A DNA stretch of 64,000 bases from Gordonia aichiensis NBRC 108223 (lineage in GTDB: Bacteria; Actinomycetota; Actinomycetes; Mycobacteriales; Mycobacteriaceae): contig NZ_BANR01000005.1 in NCBI RefSeq assembly GCF_000332975.1, forward strand, positions 310,001-374,000, written 5' to 3'. Position 1 is the stretch's first letter, and each line of letters begins with the position of its first letter. Made by a program: the position numbers and the translations under genes. Positions 25,393 through 34,174 of this stretch are shown here, one piece after another. The notes beneath the pieces are model-generated. The model saw only the letters and a list, made by a program, of their open reading frames with translations, ran no database searches and was not told the origin of the DNA.

Positions 25393-26235
25393 ATGACCGT
25401 GATCTTGGTGCGCCATGGCCGGTCGGTTGCCAACACCTCGGGCGTACTCGCCGGCCGCTCGCCGGGAGTCGCCCTCGACGACAAGGGACGCGCGCAGGCA
25501 GCGGAACTAGTGACGCGACTCGGCACATGCGTCGAGCAGATCACCGCGGTCGCCCGCTCACCGCTGCAACGGTGCGGTGAAACGGTCGCCCCGCTGCTCG
25601 CGGCCATCGCGGAGCAGACAGGTCGTGAGGTTCCCGAGGTGGTCGTCGACGACCTCGCCGAGGTCGACTACGGCAGTTGGACCAACCGACCGCTCAAAGA
25701 CCTACTCACCGAACCGCTGTGGAAGGTGGTCCAACAGCACCCGTCTGCGGCTGTCTTTCCCGACGGCGAGGGGCTCTCCCAGGTGCAGTCCCGCGCCGTC
25801 GCCGCGATCAGAAGGCTCGATCGTGAACTCGGCGGGCCCGATGGCTCTGGCGTCTGGGTCGCCTGCTCGCACGGCGACGTGATCAAGTCGGTGATCTCCG
25901 ACGCCATGGGCGCCCACCTCGACACCTTCCAGCGGATCGTGGTCGAGCCCGCATCGATCAGCATCATCCGGTACGGCGCAACACGCCCGTACGTGCAGAC
26001 CGTCAACAACACCGCCGTCATCTCGATACCCTCGCCCCCGTCCACCACGAACGGCGCGGCAACCTCGGACGACGCGACGATCGGCGGAGAAACCGGGACC
26101 GACGAGGCCCGAGCACGACCCGCGGACGGTGTCGGGTCGTCGTCCGCGGACGCCGACGACGCCACCGCCCGAGGTGCCGATGGCACCGCCCGGAGACCTG
26201 CAACTTCTGCACAGGCTCCCGCCGGGCGCGGATAA
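25393..26235 (+). CDS. Histidine phosphatase family protein (MSMEG_4193-type putative phosphomutase)
   Basis: A 280-residue member of the histidine phosphatase superfamily, matching Rv2135c. The phosphorylated His is in LVRHGRSVAN at the N-terminus; ARSPLQRCGET and ACSHGDVIKS supply the other catalytic Arg, Glu and His residues. The last 65 or so residues form an Ala/Thr/Asp-rich tail without predicted structure. Substrate is unknown; the family has been annotated as phosphoglycerate mutase without proof. The DUF3090 gene starts 25 nt downstream, so an operon is likely. Confidence 0.9.
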   Translation: MTVILVRHGRSVANTSGVLAGRSPGVALDDKGRAQAAELVTRLGTCVEQITAVARSPLQRCGETVAPLLAAIAEQTGREVPEVVVDDLAEVDYGSWTNRPLKDLLTEPLWKVVQQHPSAAVFPDGEGLSQVQSRAVAAIRRLDRELGGPDGSGVWVACSHGDVIKSVISDAMGAHLDTFQRIVVEPASISIIRYGATRPYVQTVNNTAVISIPSPPSTTNGAATSDDATIGGETGTDEARARPADGVGSSSADADDATARGADGTARRPATSAQAPAGRG

Positions 26236-26260
26236 TGAACACACGAGAAGAGGAGGTGTG

Positions 26261-26995
26261 ATGTCTCGAGCGATCCATGTCTTCCGCAGCCCGGACCGAT
26301 TTGTCGCCGGTACCGTCGGGCAACCGGGCGACCGGACGTTCTACCTCCAGGCCGTCCACGAGGCGCGCATCATCAGCGTGCTGCTCGAGAAGCAGCAGGT
26401 ACAGATCCTCGCCGACCGCATCGGTGCGCTCCTCGACGAGATCCACCGCAGGTTCGGTACCCCGATCCCGCCGCCGTCCGACCGCGTCGGCGACCTCAGC
26501 CCGCTCGTGATGCCGGTCGACGCCGAGTTCCGTGTCGGAACGATGGGGCTCGGGTGGGATGCAGAATCCGAGGCCGTCGTCGTCGAATTGCTTGCGATCA
26601 CCGAGGGTGAGTTCGACGAGAGCGTCGTCCTCGACGACACCGATGAGGGACCAGATGCCGTGCGAGTGTTTCTCACCACGGAGGCGGCCCGGGAATTCGC
26701 AGCGCGGTCGTCGAGGGTCATCTCCGCGGGGCGCCCGCCGTGCCCGCTGTGCGCTGAGCCTCTCGACCCCGCAGGTCACCTCTGCGTCCGCACGAACGGT
26801 TTCAAACGCGACGCCGAGTTGAGCAAGTCCATCGAGTTCGTCGACCCCGAGGTGTTCCGCGACCTGTCACTCGGAGATGACAGCGGCCTCTACGACACCG
26901 ACTCCGACAACGACACCGACTCCGACAACGACCAGACGGGCGGGGACGATCAGACAGGCGGGGGACCGAACCCCGACGACCCCGGGCGGGAGTGA
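26261..26995 (+). CDS. DUF3090 family protein
   Basis: A 244-residue actinobacterial protein of unknown function, counterpart of Rv2134c. The main domain begins MSRAIHVFRSPDRFVAGTVG and contains a C-terminal CPLCAEPLDPAGHLCVRTNG segment that looks like a small zinc-binding knuckle. The last 30 residues are an acidic Asp/Ser/Asn/Gly tail encoded by a tandem 18-bp repeat. AGGAGG 4 nt before ATG 26261 fixes the start. It overlaps the next gene by 4 nt (GTGA), a coupling kept across the order, so the two proteins probably act together. Confidence 0.88.
   Translation: MSRAIHVFRSPDRFVAGTVGQPGDRTFYLQAVHEARIISVLLEKQQVQILADRIGALLDEIHRRFGTPIPPPSDRVGDLSPLVMPVDAEFRVGTMGLGWDAESEAVVVELLAITEGEFDESVVLDDTDEGPDAVRVFLTTEAAREFAARSSRVISAGRPPCPLCAEPLDPAGHLCVRTNGFKRDAELSKSIEFVDPEVFRDLSLGDDSGLYDTDSDNDTDSDNDQTGGDDQTGGGPNPDDPGRE
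26894..26929 (+). repeat. Tandem 18-bp repeat in the DUF3090 coding tail
   Basis: GACACCGACTCCGACAAC occurs twice without mismatch (26894-26911, 26912-26929) and encodes the acidic repeat DTDSDN. Being in multiples of three, changes in copy number would keep the frame. Confidence 0.9.
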
Positions 26996-27855
26996 GCGGG
27001 ATGCCGGCGGGGCAGGCCGCTGACGAGCCCGAGACGGGTGGCATCGCATCCGGGGATGCGCTCCGCGAGGGCGAGCTGGTGATCGTCGGCCGCATTCCGA
27101 CGGCGAGCAACGCGACCCTCGTCTGTGACGCCACGCTCGACGGTGCCGCGGCGCGATGTGTGTACAAGCCGGTTCGCGGTGAGGTACCGCTCTGGGACTT
27201 TCCCGACGGCACCCTGGCCGGCCGCGAGGTGGCCTCCTACCTCATCTCCGAGGCGCTCGGTTGGCACACCATCCCCACCACGGTCATGCGCGACGGCCCG
27301 CTCGGCCCCGGCATGGTCCAGCGCTGGATCGACACTCCCGACCCCGACTCAGGCGCTCTGCCCGCGACGCGCATCGACCTCGTGGACCTCTGCCCACCCG
27401 ACACGGTTCCCGACAACTACCGCCCCATTTTGAGGGCCCTCGACCCGCTCGGCGAGCAAGTCGTGTTGGTCCACGCAGATGATCCGCGACTGCTGCGGAT
27501 GGCAGTGCTCGACGTGATCATCAACAACGCCGACCGCAAGGGCGGACACGTACTCGAAGGCGTCGATGGCAATGTCTACGGCGTCGACCACGGAATCTGC
27601 CTGCACTCCGACGACAAGCTGCGAACCGTGCTGTGGGGATGGGCGGGTGAACCCATACCCGGCCACCTCATCGCGGATGTCGTCGACCTCGCCGAGGCAT
27701 TGGAGTCCGACGACTCGCCCCTGCGTCGAGAACTCGCAACACACATCACCGACGACGAGATCGACGCCCTCACGCTGCGCGCCATCATCCTCGCCGAATC
27801 CGGAAGGCTCCCCATGCCGCCGCCTCATCGACCGATTCCGTGGCCGCCCTTCTGA
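26992..27855 (+). CDS. SCO1664 family protein (phosphatidylinositol kinase-like fold)
   Basis: A 287-residue protein matching Rv2133c and the SCO1664 family. An ATP-grasp or lipid-kinase-like core is suggested by CVYKPVRGEVPLWDF (lysine region), VLDVIINNADRKGGHVL (catalytic loop-like) and VYGVDHGICLH (metal-binding DHG). Function is unknown, and a small-molecule or protein kinase is inferred only. GTG 26992 overlaps the DUF3090 stop; ATG 27001 is an alternative with GGGAG upstream. It is the last gene of the uppP-linked cluster. Confidence 0.85.
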   Translation: MSGMPAGQAADEPETGGIASGDALREGELVIVGRIPTASNATLVCDATLDGAAARCVYKPVRGEVPLWDFPDGTLAGREVASYLISEALGWHTIPTTVMRDGPLGPGMVQRWIDTPDPDSGALPATRIDLVDLCPPDTVPDNYRPILRALDPLGEQVVLVHADDPRLLRMAVLDVIINNADRKGGHVLEGVDGNVYGVDHGICLHSDDKLRTVLWGWAGEPIPGHLIADVVDLAEALESDDSPLRRELATHITDDEIDALTLRAIILAESGRLPMPPPHRPIPWPPF

Positions 27856-27941
27856 CGTGGCGCTCGACAGTTCTCGAAGCGCCTGAGGAGAGTCGACACC
27901 TGCACGCACAACCCCTGTTCGGTCGCTGTCACGGCGGCCAA

Positions 27942-27947
27942 TACAGT
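27942..27947 (+). promoter_or_regulatory. -10 hexamer of a leaderless mshC transcript
   Basis: TACAGT lies 7 nt before ATG 27955. It overlaps an in-frame GTG at 27946, which argues against that GTG as the start. Confidence 0.6.
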
Positions 27948-27954
27948 GGGACAT

Positions 27955-29208
27955 ATGCATTCGTGGCCTGAACCGGCTGTGCCCACCGTCGACGGATCCG
28001 GGCCCGCGCTCCGCCTGTACGACACCTCGAGTCGCGCTGTCCGCCCTGTCTCGCCAGGGGCGACGGCGACGATGTACGTCTGCGGCATCACGCCTTACGA
28101 CGCAACGCATCTCGGCCACGCGGCCACGTACCTCACTTTTGACATCGTCAACCGGGTGTTACGCGACCAGGGGCACGACGTGCACTACGTGCAGAACATC
28201 ACCGACGTCGACGACCCGTTGTTCGAGCGTGCCGCTCGCGACGGCGTCGACTGGCGCGCACTCGGATCCGAACAGATCCAGCTCTTCCGTGACGACATGA
28301 CGGCACTGCGTGTCCTGCCTCCGCGTGACTACATCGGCGCGATGGAGTCTGTCGACGAGGTCGTCGAGATGGTGGGAACACTGCTCGAATCCGGTGCGGC
28401 ATACGTCGTCGATGACCCCGAGTTCCCGGATGTGTACTTCCGCTCCAACGCGACCGAGCAGTTCGGCTACGAGTCGGGTTATGACCGGGCGACAATGGAA
28501 CGCTTCTTCGCCGAGCGCGGCGGCGATCCGGACCGACCCGGCAAACGTGACCGCCTCGACCCGGTGCTGTGGCGCGCAAAGCGTCCCGACGAACCGTCGT
28601 GGGAGTCGCCGTTCGGACCCGGGCGTCCGGGCTGGCACGTCGAATGCTCGGCAATCGCACTCAACCGCCTCGGCGTGGAATTCGACATCCAGGGCGGCGG
28701 AAACGACCTCATCTTCCCTCACCACGAGTTCTCCGCGGCGCATGGTGAGGCGTACACCGGTGAGCGACGCTTCGCGCGCCACTATGTGCACACCGGCATG
28801 GTCGGACTCGACGGCGAGAAGATGTCGAAGAGTCGGGGAAACCTGGTATTCGTGTCCGTCCTGCGACGCGCCGGTGAGAACCCGGCCGCCATCCGGCTGG
28901 CGTTGCTCGCCGAGCACTATCGCGCCGACCGCATGTGGAGCGATGCGGTTCTCGATGAGGGACGAGCCCGCCTGGGTCGCTGGCAGGCGGCAACGTCGGC
29001 CGAGACCGGACCCGACGCCGCGCCGATCATCGCGCGTGTACGCGAGCATCTCGCCGACGACCTCGACACTCCGAAAGCCCTCGATGCGATCGACGGGTGG
29101 TGTCGCGACGTCGAGCAGGGAATCGGGTTGTCGCCGACGGCCCCCCGTGACATCGCCACCGCCGTCGACGCACTCCTCGGCGTCCAATTGAACGACGGGA
29201 CACAATGA
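27955..29208 (+). CDS. mshC: Cysteine:glucosaminyl inositol ligase of mycothiol synthesis
   Basis: A 417-residue ligase that joins cysteine to 1-O-(2-amino-2-deoxy-glucopyranosyl)-myo-inositol using ATP, the third stage of mycothiol synthesis. It is a class I tRNA-synthetase relative of Cys[16 protein letters not shown] (near residue 40-54) holds the zinc Cys and HIGH-like motif, [10 protein letters not shown] and [10 protein letters not shown] supply other zinc ligands, and EKMSKSRGN (near 288) is the KMSKS loop. ATG 27955 gives MHSWPEP, aligned with the MQSW start of the M. tuberculosis enzyme. It marks the organism as a mycothiol producer. Confidence 0.96.
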   Translation: MHSWPEPAVPTVDGSGPALRLYDTSSRAVRPVSPGATATMYVCGITPYDATHLGHAATYLTFDIVNRVLRDQGHDVHYVQNITDVDDPLFERAARDGVDWRALGSEQIQLFRDDMTALRVLPPRDYIGAMESVDEVVEMVGTLLESGAAYVVDDPEFPDVYFRSNATEQFGYESGYDRATMERFFAERGGDPDRPGKRDRLDPVLWRAKRPDEPSWESPFGPGRPGWHVECSAIALNRLGVEFDIQGGGNDLIFPHHEFSAAHGEAYTGERRFARHYVHTGMVGLDGEKMSKSRGNLVFVSVLRRAGENPAAIRLALLAEHYRADRMWSDAVLDEGRARLGRWQAATSAETGPDAAPIIARVREHLADDLDTPKALDAIDGWCRDVEQGIGLSPTAPRDIATAVDALLGVQLNDGTQ

Positions 29209-29243
29209 TCCGACTCGATTCGTAGGGCTGCGGCGACGCTTAG

Positions 29244-29249
29244 TAGAGT
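29244..29249 (+). promoter_or_regulatory. -10 hexamer of a leaderless transcript for the 102-residue protein
   Basis: TAGAGT lies 7 nt before GTG 29257, supporting both the reality of this small gene and its start. Confidence 0.55.
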
Positions 29250-29256
29250 TCTCCGG

Positions 29257-29565
29257 GTGGCCCGCGTTCAGGAGATCCGACCCAGCACCGAATCCGGCGT
29301 GTACACCGTGATCACACGGACCTCGACGTATCTGCTCGACTTCAACGACATGACGCTGCTGCGGGCTCCCGGTGTGGGTGGCACCGACAGCGAGGAGTGG
29401 GCGGTCAGCAGGTTGCGTCGCGACTCGGAAGACATCCCGCTTCTGGGCGTGAAGTCGTGCCGTGTCGGCGAGTCCGCGCAGTTCTGGGTACGAGCCGCCG
29501 ACGACCCGGATGTGCGCACCTGGCGCATCACGACGCCGGTTGTCTCGATAGAACGGATCGACTGA
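29257..29565 (+). CDS. Hypothetical protein, 102 residues
   Basis: I do not recognise a named family. The sequence is compact and looks like a small beta-rich domain: VYTVITRTSTYLLDFNDMTLLR, then a polar loop, LLGVKSCRVGESAQFWVR and a final RTWRITTPVVSIERID strand pair. There is no signal peptide or membrane segment. Evidence that it is real is actinobacterial codon use, a good -10 hexamer 7 nt upstream of the GTG, and a position that cleanly fills the gap between mshC and the PAC2 gene. The convergent PAC2 gene ends 49 nt away. Confidence 0.75.
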   Translation: MARVQEIRPSTESGVYTVITRTSTYLLDFNDMTLLRAPGVGGTDSEEWAVSRLRRDSEDIPLLGVKSCRVGESAQFWVRAADDPDVRTWRITTPVVSIERID

Positions 29566-29614
29566 ACTTTGTGCCCGACGTCGGTCGGGTCGGGGGTGCG
29601 TCGTGGTGCGGGTC

Positions 29615-30493
29615 TCAGGCCCCGAAGGGGCCAGGGCGACGCCGTTTGAGATATCGCTCGAACTCCGCAGCCAAGGCGTCGCCGTCGATCTTCGCCATCG
29701 CCTCGTCGGTGTCGAGTTCGGCGTCGCCACGCTCCTCGAGGCCGCGGACGTACTCGGCGATCTCCTCGTCGTCCTCGGTCATCTCGGTGACCGCCTCTTC
29801 CCACTCTTCAGCCTGCTCGGGGAGAGTGCCGAGCGGAACCTCGATGTCGAGAACCTCCTCGACCCGGTTGAGCAGCGCCACCGTCGCCTTCGGATTCGGC
29901 GGCGTCGACACGTAGTGGGGAACCGCGGCCCAGAAGGAGACCGCGGGCATGCCCGCCTGCACAAACAGATCCTGGAGCACGCCGGTGATGCCGGTCGGCC
30001 CCTCGTAGCGGTTCTCGGCGAGGTTGTAGCGCTCTGCCGCCTCACTGCTGTAAGCACTTCCGGTGACGGGGACCGGACGGGTATGGGGGGTGTCGGCGAG
30101 CAACGCGCCGAGCATCACCGTCGTCTCCACGCCCAGCTCATGCGCGAGGTCGACGATCTCGGCGCAGAAGGCACGCCAGCGCATGTTGGGTTCGATCCCG
30201 CGCACCAGTACGATGTCACGGTCGGTCCCGTCGGGGCTGCAATATGAGATGGACGTCGTCGGCCAGTCGATCCGACGGGTGACGCCGTCAACTTGCTTCA
30301 CCGTGGGCCGATTGACCTGGAAGTCGTAGTAGTCGTCGGCGTCGATGTCGACGAGGGGGCGCGCATCCCAGGTCAACGCGAGATGCTCGACAGCACTGCT
30401 GGCCGCGTCTCCTGCATCGTTCCACCCCTCGAAGGCAGCCAGCAGGATCGGCCGGCGCAACCGGGGAAGGTTCGACAACTGCTCTGCGTTCAC
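29615..30493 (-). CDS. PAC2 family protein
   Basis: A 292-residue protein of the PAC2 family (Rv2125 type), with the fold of eukaryotic proteasome assembly chaperone 2. Recognisable segments are ILLAAFEGWNDAGDAASSAVEHL at the N-terminus, VLVRGIEPNMRW and a C-terminal acidic helix region rich in Glu. The bacterial function is unproven; linkage to the proteasome rests only on the fold and on the Pup locus 13 kb away. The GTG start is supported by TAGGCT 6 nt upstream. It is divergent from metH across a 51-bp gap. Confidence 0.9.
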   Translation of the reverse strand: MNAEQLSNLPRLRRPILLAAFEGWNDAGDAASSAVEHLALTWDARPLVDIDADDYYDFQVNRPTVKQVDGVTRRIDWPTTSISYCSPDGTDRDIVLVRGIEPNMRWRAFCAEIVDLAHELGVETTVMLGALLADTPHTRPVPVTGSAYSSEAAERYNLAENRYEGPTGITGVLQDLFVQAGMPAVSFWAAVPHYVSTPPNPKATVALLNRVEEVLDIEVPLGTLPEQAEEWEEAVTEMTEDDEEIAEYVRGLEERGDAELDTDEAMAKIDGDALAAEFERYLKRRRPGPFGA

Positions 30494-30499
30494 TGAACC

Positions 30500-30505
30500 A
30501 GCCTA
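30500..30505 (-). promoter_or_regulatory. -10 hexamer of a leaderless PAC2 transcript
   Basis: On the minus strand TAGGCT lies 6 nt before GTG 30493. It is back to back with the metH hexamer at 30532. Confidence 0.55.
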
Positions 30506-30531
30506 CGACCTGATCACAAGAGAGAGCGAAC

Positions 30532-30537
30532 TACGCT
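30532..30537 (+). promoter_or_regulatory. -10 hexamer of a leaderless metH transcript
   Basis: TACGCT lies 7 nt before ATG 30545. No ribosome site is correctly placed; GAGAGAG ends 17 nt or more upstream. Confidence 0.55.
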
Positions 30538-30544
30538 GAGAACC

Positions 30545-33500
30545 ATGTCCAACCCCATCCGCACCGACACCGACTTCGACACGACCTTCCTCACGGACAT
30601 GTCGCGTCGCGTACTGATCGGCGACGGGGCCATGGGCACCATGTTGCAGGCCGCCGACCTGACGCTCGACGATTTCGACAACCTCGAAGGTTGCAACGAA
30701 ATCCTCAACGACACCAGGCCCGACGTCCTCGCAGACATCCACCGGGCCTACTTCGAGGCAGGCGCCGATGCGGTGGAGACGAACACCTTCGGCTGCAATC
30801 TCTCGAACCTCGGCGACTACGACATCGCAGACCGCATCCGTGAACTGGCCTTCAAGGGCACCTCCATCGCCCGCGGTGTCGCCGACGAGATGGGTCCCTC
30901 GAGCGACGGGACCGGGCGTTTCGTGCTCGGATCGATCGGCCCGGGCACCAAACTGCCGAGCCTGGGCCACACCACGTTCGAAGCGATCCGCGACGCCTAC
31001 GTCGAATGTGTCTCCGGGATGCTCGACGGCGGCGCCGACGCGATCCTCGTCGAGACCTCCCAGGACCTCCTGCAGGTCAAGGCAGCGGTCCTCGCCGCCA
31101 AGCGGGCGATGGCGCAACTGGGGCGTCGAATCCCGATCATCTCGCACGTCACGGTCGAGACGACCGGGACCATGCTGCTCGGTTCCGAGATCGGCGCCGC
31201 CCTGACCGCCATCGAGCCGCTCGGCGTCGACATGATGGGACTCAACTGCGCCACCGGGCCTGCCGAGATGAGCGAGCATCTGCGTTACCTGTCCCGGCAC
31301 GCCAGAATCCCGGTGTCGGTCATGCCCAACGCCGGTCTGCCAGAACTCGGCCCCAACGGGGCGGTGTATCCGCTACAACCCGACGAGCTGGCGGAGTCGT
31401 TGGCGACCTTCGTCGGCGAGTTCGGACTGTCCTTCGTCGGGGGGTGCTGCGGTACGACGCCCGACCACATCCGCGAGGTCGCCGCCGCGGTCGCGGATGT
31501 GACGAAAGCCAGCCGGGCGCCGCAGCACGAGGCGGAGACCTCGTCGCTGTACACCGCTGTCCCGTTCGATCAGGACTCCAGCTTCCTGGTGATCGGAGAG
31601 CGCACCAATTCCAACGGCTCCAAGGCGTTTCGCGAGGCGATGATCGCCGAGGACTACCAGCGCTGCCTCGACATCGCCAAGGACCAGACGCGCGACGGCG
31701 CACACATGCTCGACCTGAACGTCGACTATGTCGGTCGCGACGGTGCCGCGGACATGACAGCGCTCGCCAGTAGGCTCGCGACGTCGTCGACGTTGCCGAT
31801 CATGCTCGACTCCACCGAACCCGACGTGATTCGCGCAGGGTTGGAGACGCTTGGCGGTCGGTGCGCCGTGAACTCGGTCAATTACGAGGACGGCGACGGC
31901 CCCGACTCGCGGTTCGCGCGCATCATGCGACTGGTCGTCGAACATGGGGCCGCGGTGGTCGCGCTGACCATCGACGAGGAAGGCCAGGCGCGTACCGCCG
32001 ACTGGAAAGTCCGTGTGGCGGAACGACTCATCGCCGACATCACCGGCAACTGGGGACTCGCCGAGGAGGACATCATCCTCGACACGCTGACCTTCCCGAT
32101 CTCGACAGGCCAGGAAGAAGTCCGCAAGGACGGGATCGAGACCATCGAGGCGATCCGTCGTCTGCACGAGTCCCATCCGGAGGTGCACTTCACCCTCGGT
32201 ATCTCCAACATCTCGTTCGGCCTCAATCCCGCTGCGCGACAGGTGCTCAACTCGGTCTTCCTGCACGAATGCGTGCAGGCGGGACTCGACACGGCGATCG
32301 TGCACGCGTCGAAGATCCTGCCGATGGCGCGAATCCCAGAGGAACAGCGTGAGGTGGCGCTCGACCTCGTCTACGACCGCAGACGGGCGCGCGGGACGAA
32401 CGGGGAGGACGATCCGGGCTACGACCCGCTCCAGAAGCTCATGGAACTCTTCGAAGGCGTGTCGGCGGCGTCGGCGCGCGAGTCTCGTGCAGCCGAACTG
32501 GCGAAGCTGCCGCTCTTCGAGCGTCTCGAGCGCCGCATCGTCGACGGCGAGCGCAACGGGCTCGAGGCCGACCTCGACGAGGCGATGACCCAGAAGCCGC
32601 CGTTGGAGATCATCAACGAGACCCTGCTGTCGGGAATGAAGACCGTCGGCGAGCTCTTCGGCTCCGGTCAGATGCAGTTGCCGTTCGTGTTGCAGTCGGC
32701 CGAGGTCATGAAAACCGCTGTGGCACACCTTGAACCGCACATGGAGGCCACCGGCGAGGACGGCAAGGGGCGCATCGTCCTGGCCACGGTGAAGGGTGAC
32801 GTCCACGACATCGGCAAGAACCTCGTCGACATCATCCTGAGCAACAACGGTTACGAGGTCGTCAACATCGGTATCAAACAACCGATCTCGACGATCCTCG
32901 AAGTGGCCGAGGACAAGCGTGCCGACGTGATCGGTATGTCGGGACTGCTCGTGAAGTCGACGGTCGTGATGAAGGAGAACCTCGAGGAGATCAACGCCAG
33001 AGGACTCGCCGACAACTATCCCGTGCTGCTCGGCGGAGCCGCACTGACGCGCTCCTACGTCGAGAACGATCTGTCGGAGACCTACGAGGGCGACGTGCAC
33101 TACGCGCGCGACGCGTTCGAGGGTCTGCGACTGATGGACGACATCATGGCGCTCAAACGCGGCGGGGGATCGGTGCCGGAGAGCGCCGACTCGATTGCAG
33201 CCGCTCAGAAAGCCGCCGAACGCAAGGCACGCCACGAGCGCTCGAAGCGCATCGCCGCCAAGCGCAAGGCCGCCGAGACACCCATCGAGGTCCCAGCGCG
33301 CTCGGACGTGGCCGCCGACAACGACGTTCCGACCCCGCCGTTCTGGGGGACGCGCATCATCAAGGGCGTGCCGGTCGCCGACTACCGCCAGTTACTCGAC
33401 GAACGGGCGCTCTTCCTCGGCCAATGGGGGTTGCGCGGCGCACGCGGCGGCAACGGTCCGTCGTACGAGGAGCTCGTCGAGACCGAGGGCCGCCCCCGGT

Positions 33501-34156
33501 TGCGGTACTGGATCGACAGACTCTCCACCGAGGGCATCCTGCAGCACGCGGCCGTCGTCTACGGGTATTTCCCGGCGGTCAGCGAGGGCGACACCGTGCA
33601 TGTGTTGACCGAACCGCGCCCGGATGCGCCTGTGCGCCACAGTTTCTCGTTCCCGCGGCAGCAACGCCCGAACTTCCTCTGCGTCGCAGACTTCATCCGT
33701 TCACGCGAGGATGCCGTTGCCAAGGGGCAGGTCGACGTCCTGCCGTTCCAGCTCGTCACGATGGGGCAGCCGATCGCCGACTTCGCCAACAAGCTCTTCG
33801 CCGACGACGCCTATCGCGACTACCTCGAGGTCCACGGAATCGGTGTCCAGCTCACCGAGGCTCTGGCCGAGTACTGGCACCAGCGGGTGCGCAGCGAACT
33901 GATGGTGGGCGACAGGTCGCTGGGAGCCGAGGACCCCGACGCCGCGCAGGGCTTCTTCGACCTCGAATACCGCGGGGCCCGGTTCTCCTTCGGATACGGC
34001 GCCTGCCCGAACCTCGACGACCGCGCGACGATGATGGAGTTGCTCGAACCCGAGCGTATCGGCGTCGAACTATCGGAGGAGTTGCAGCTGCATCCCGAGC
34101 AGTCGACCGACGCCTTCGTGCTGCATCACCCGGAGGCCAAGTACTTCAACGTGTGA
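30545..34156 (+). CDS. metH: Cobalamin-dependent methionine synthase
   Basis: A full-length, 1203-residue enzyme that transfers a methyl group from methyltetrahydrofolate to homocysteine through methylcobalamin. The homocysteine domain carries zinc cysteines in MGLNCATGP (near 233) and GGCCGTT (near 300). The pterin-binding domain follows (FLVIGERTNSNGSKAF near 345). The cobalamin module has the lower-axial His in DVHDIGKN (near 753), and the reactivation domain occupies about 930-1190. A Lys/Arg/Ala-rich linker near 895-930 precedes it. No cobalamin riboswitch fits in the 51-bp upstream gap, so B12 control, if any, is not by that route here. Confidence 0.97.
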   Translation: MSNPIRTDTDFDTTFLTDMSRRVLIGDGAMGTMLQAADLTLDDFDNLEGCNEILNDTRPDVLADIHRAYFEAGADAVETNTFGCNLSNLGDYDIADRIRELAFKGTSIARGVADEMGPSSDGTGRFVLGSIGPGTKLPSLGHTTFEAIRDAYVECVSGMLDGGADAILVETSQDLLQVKAAVLAAKRAMAQLGRRIPIISHVTVETTGTMLLGSEIGAALTAIEPLGVDMMGLNCATGPAEMSEHLRYLSRHARIPVSVMPNAGLPELGPNGAVYPLQPDELAESLATFVGEFGLSFVGGCCGTTPDHIREVAAAVADVTKASRAPQHEAETSSLYTAVPFDQDSSFLVIGERTNSNGSKAFREAMIAEDYQRCLDIAKDQTRDGAHMLDLNVDYVGRDGAADMTALASRLATSSTLPIMLDSTEPDVIRAGLETLGGRCAVNSVNYEDGDGPDSRFARIMRLVVEHGAAVVALTIDEEGQARTADWKVRVAERLIADITGNWGLAEEDIILDTLTFPISTGQEEVRKDGIETIEAIRRLHESHPEVHFTLGISNISFGLNPAARQVLNSVFLHECVQAGLDTAIVHASKILPMARIPEEQREVALDLVYDRRRARGTNGEDDPGYDPLQKLMELFEGVSAASARESRAAELAKLPLFERLERRIVDGERNGLEADLDEAMTQKPPLEIINETLLSGMKTVGELFGSGQMQLPFVLQSAEVMKTAVAHLEPHMEATGEDGKGRIVLATVKGDVHDIGKNLVDIILSNNGYEVVNIGIKQPISTILEVAEDKRADVIGMSGLLVKSTVVMKENLEEINARGLADNYPVLLGGAALTRSYVENDLSETYEGDVHYARDAFEGLRLMDDIMALKRGGGSVPESADSIAAAQKAAERKARHERSKRIAAKRKAAETPIEVPARSDVAADNDVPTPPFWGTRIIKGVPVADYRQLLDERALFLGQWGLRGARGGNGPSYEELVETEGRPRLRYWIDRLSTEGILQHAAVVYGYFPAVSEGDTVHVLTEPRPDAPVRHSFSFPRQQRPNFLCVADFIRSREDAVAKGQVDVLPFQLVTMGQPIADFANKLFADDAYRDYLEVHGIGVQLTEALAEYWHQRVRSELMVGDRSLGAEDPDAAQGFFDLEYRGARFSFGYGACPNLDDRATMMELLEPERIGVELSEELQLHPEQSTDAFVLHHPEAKYFNV

Positions 34157-34174
34157 TCGCGCGAGACCCTCGAG

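Noticed and set aside
28159-29730. 523-codon open frame antisense to mshC
   Set aside because: It covers the whole mshC gene and the next small gene on the opposite strand and shows no recognisable motif.
30494-30544. Cobalamin riboswitch before metH
   Set aside because: The 51-bp gap is far too short for the roughly 200-nt aptamer and already holds two promoters.
31373-33235. 620-codon open frame antisense to metH
   Set aside because: Composition is typical of an antisense shadow, with no known domain, and metH is intact on the other strand.
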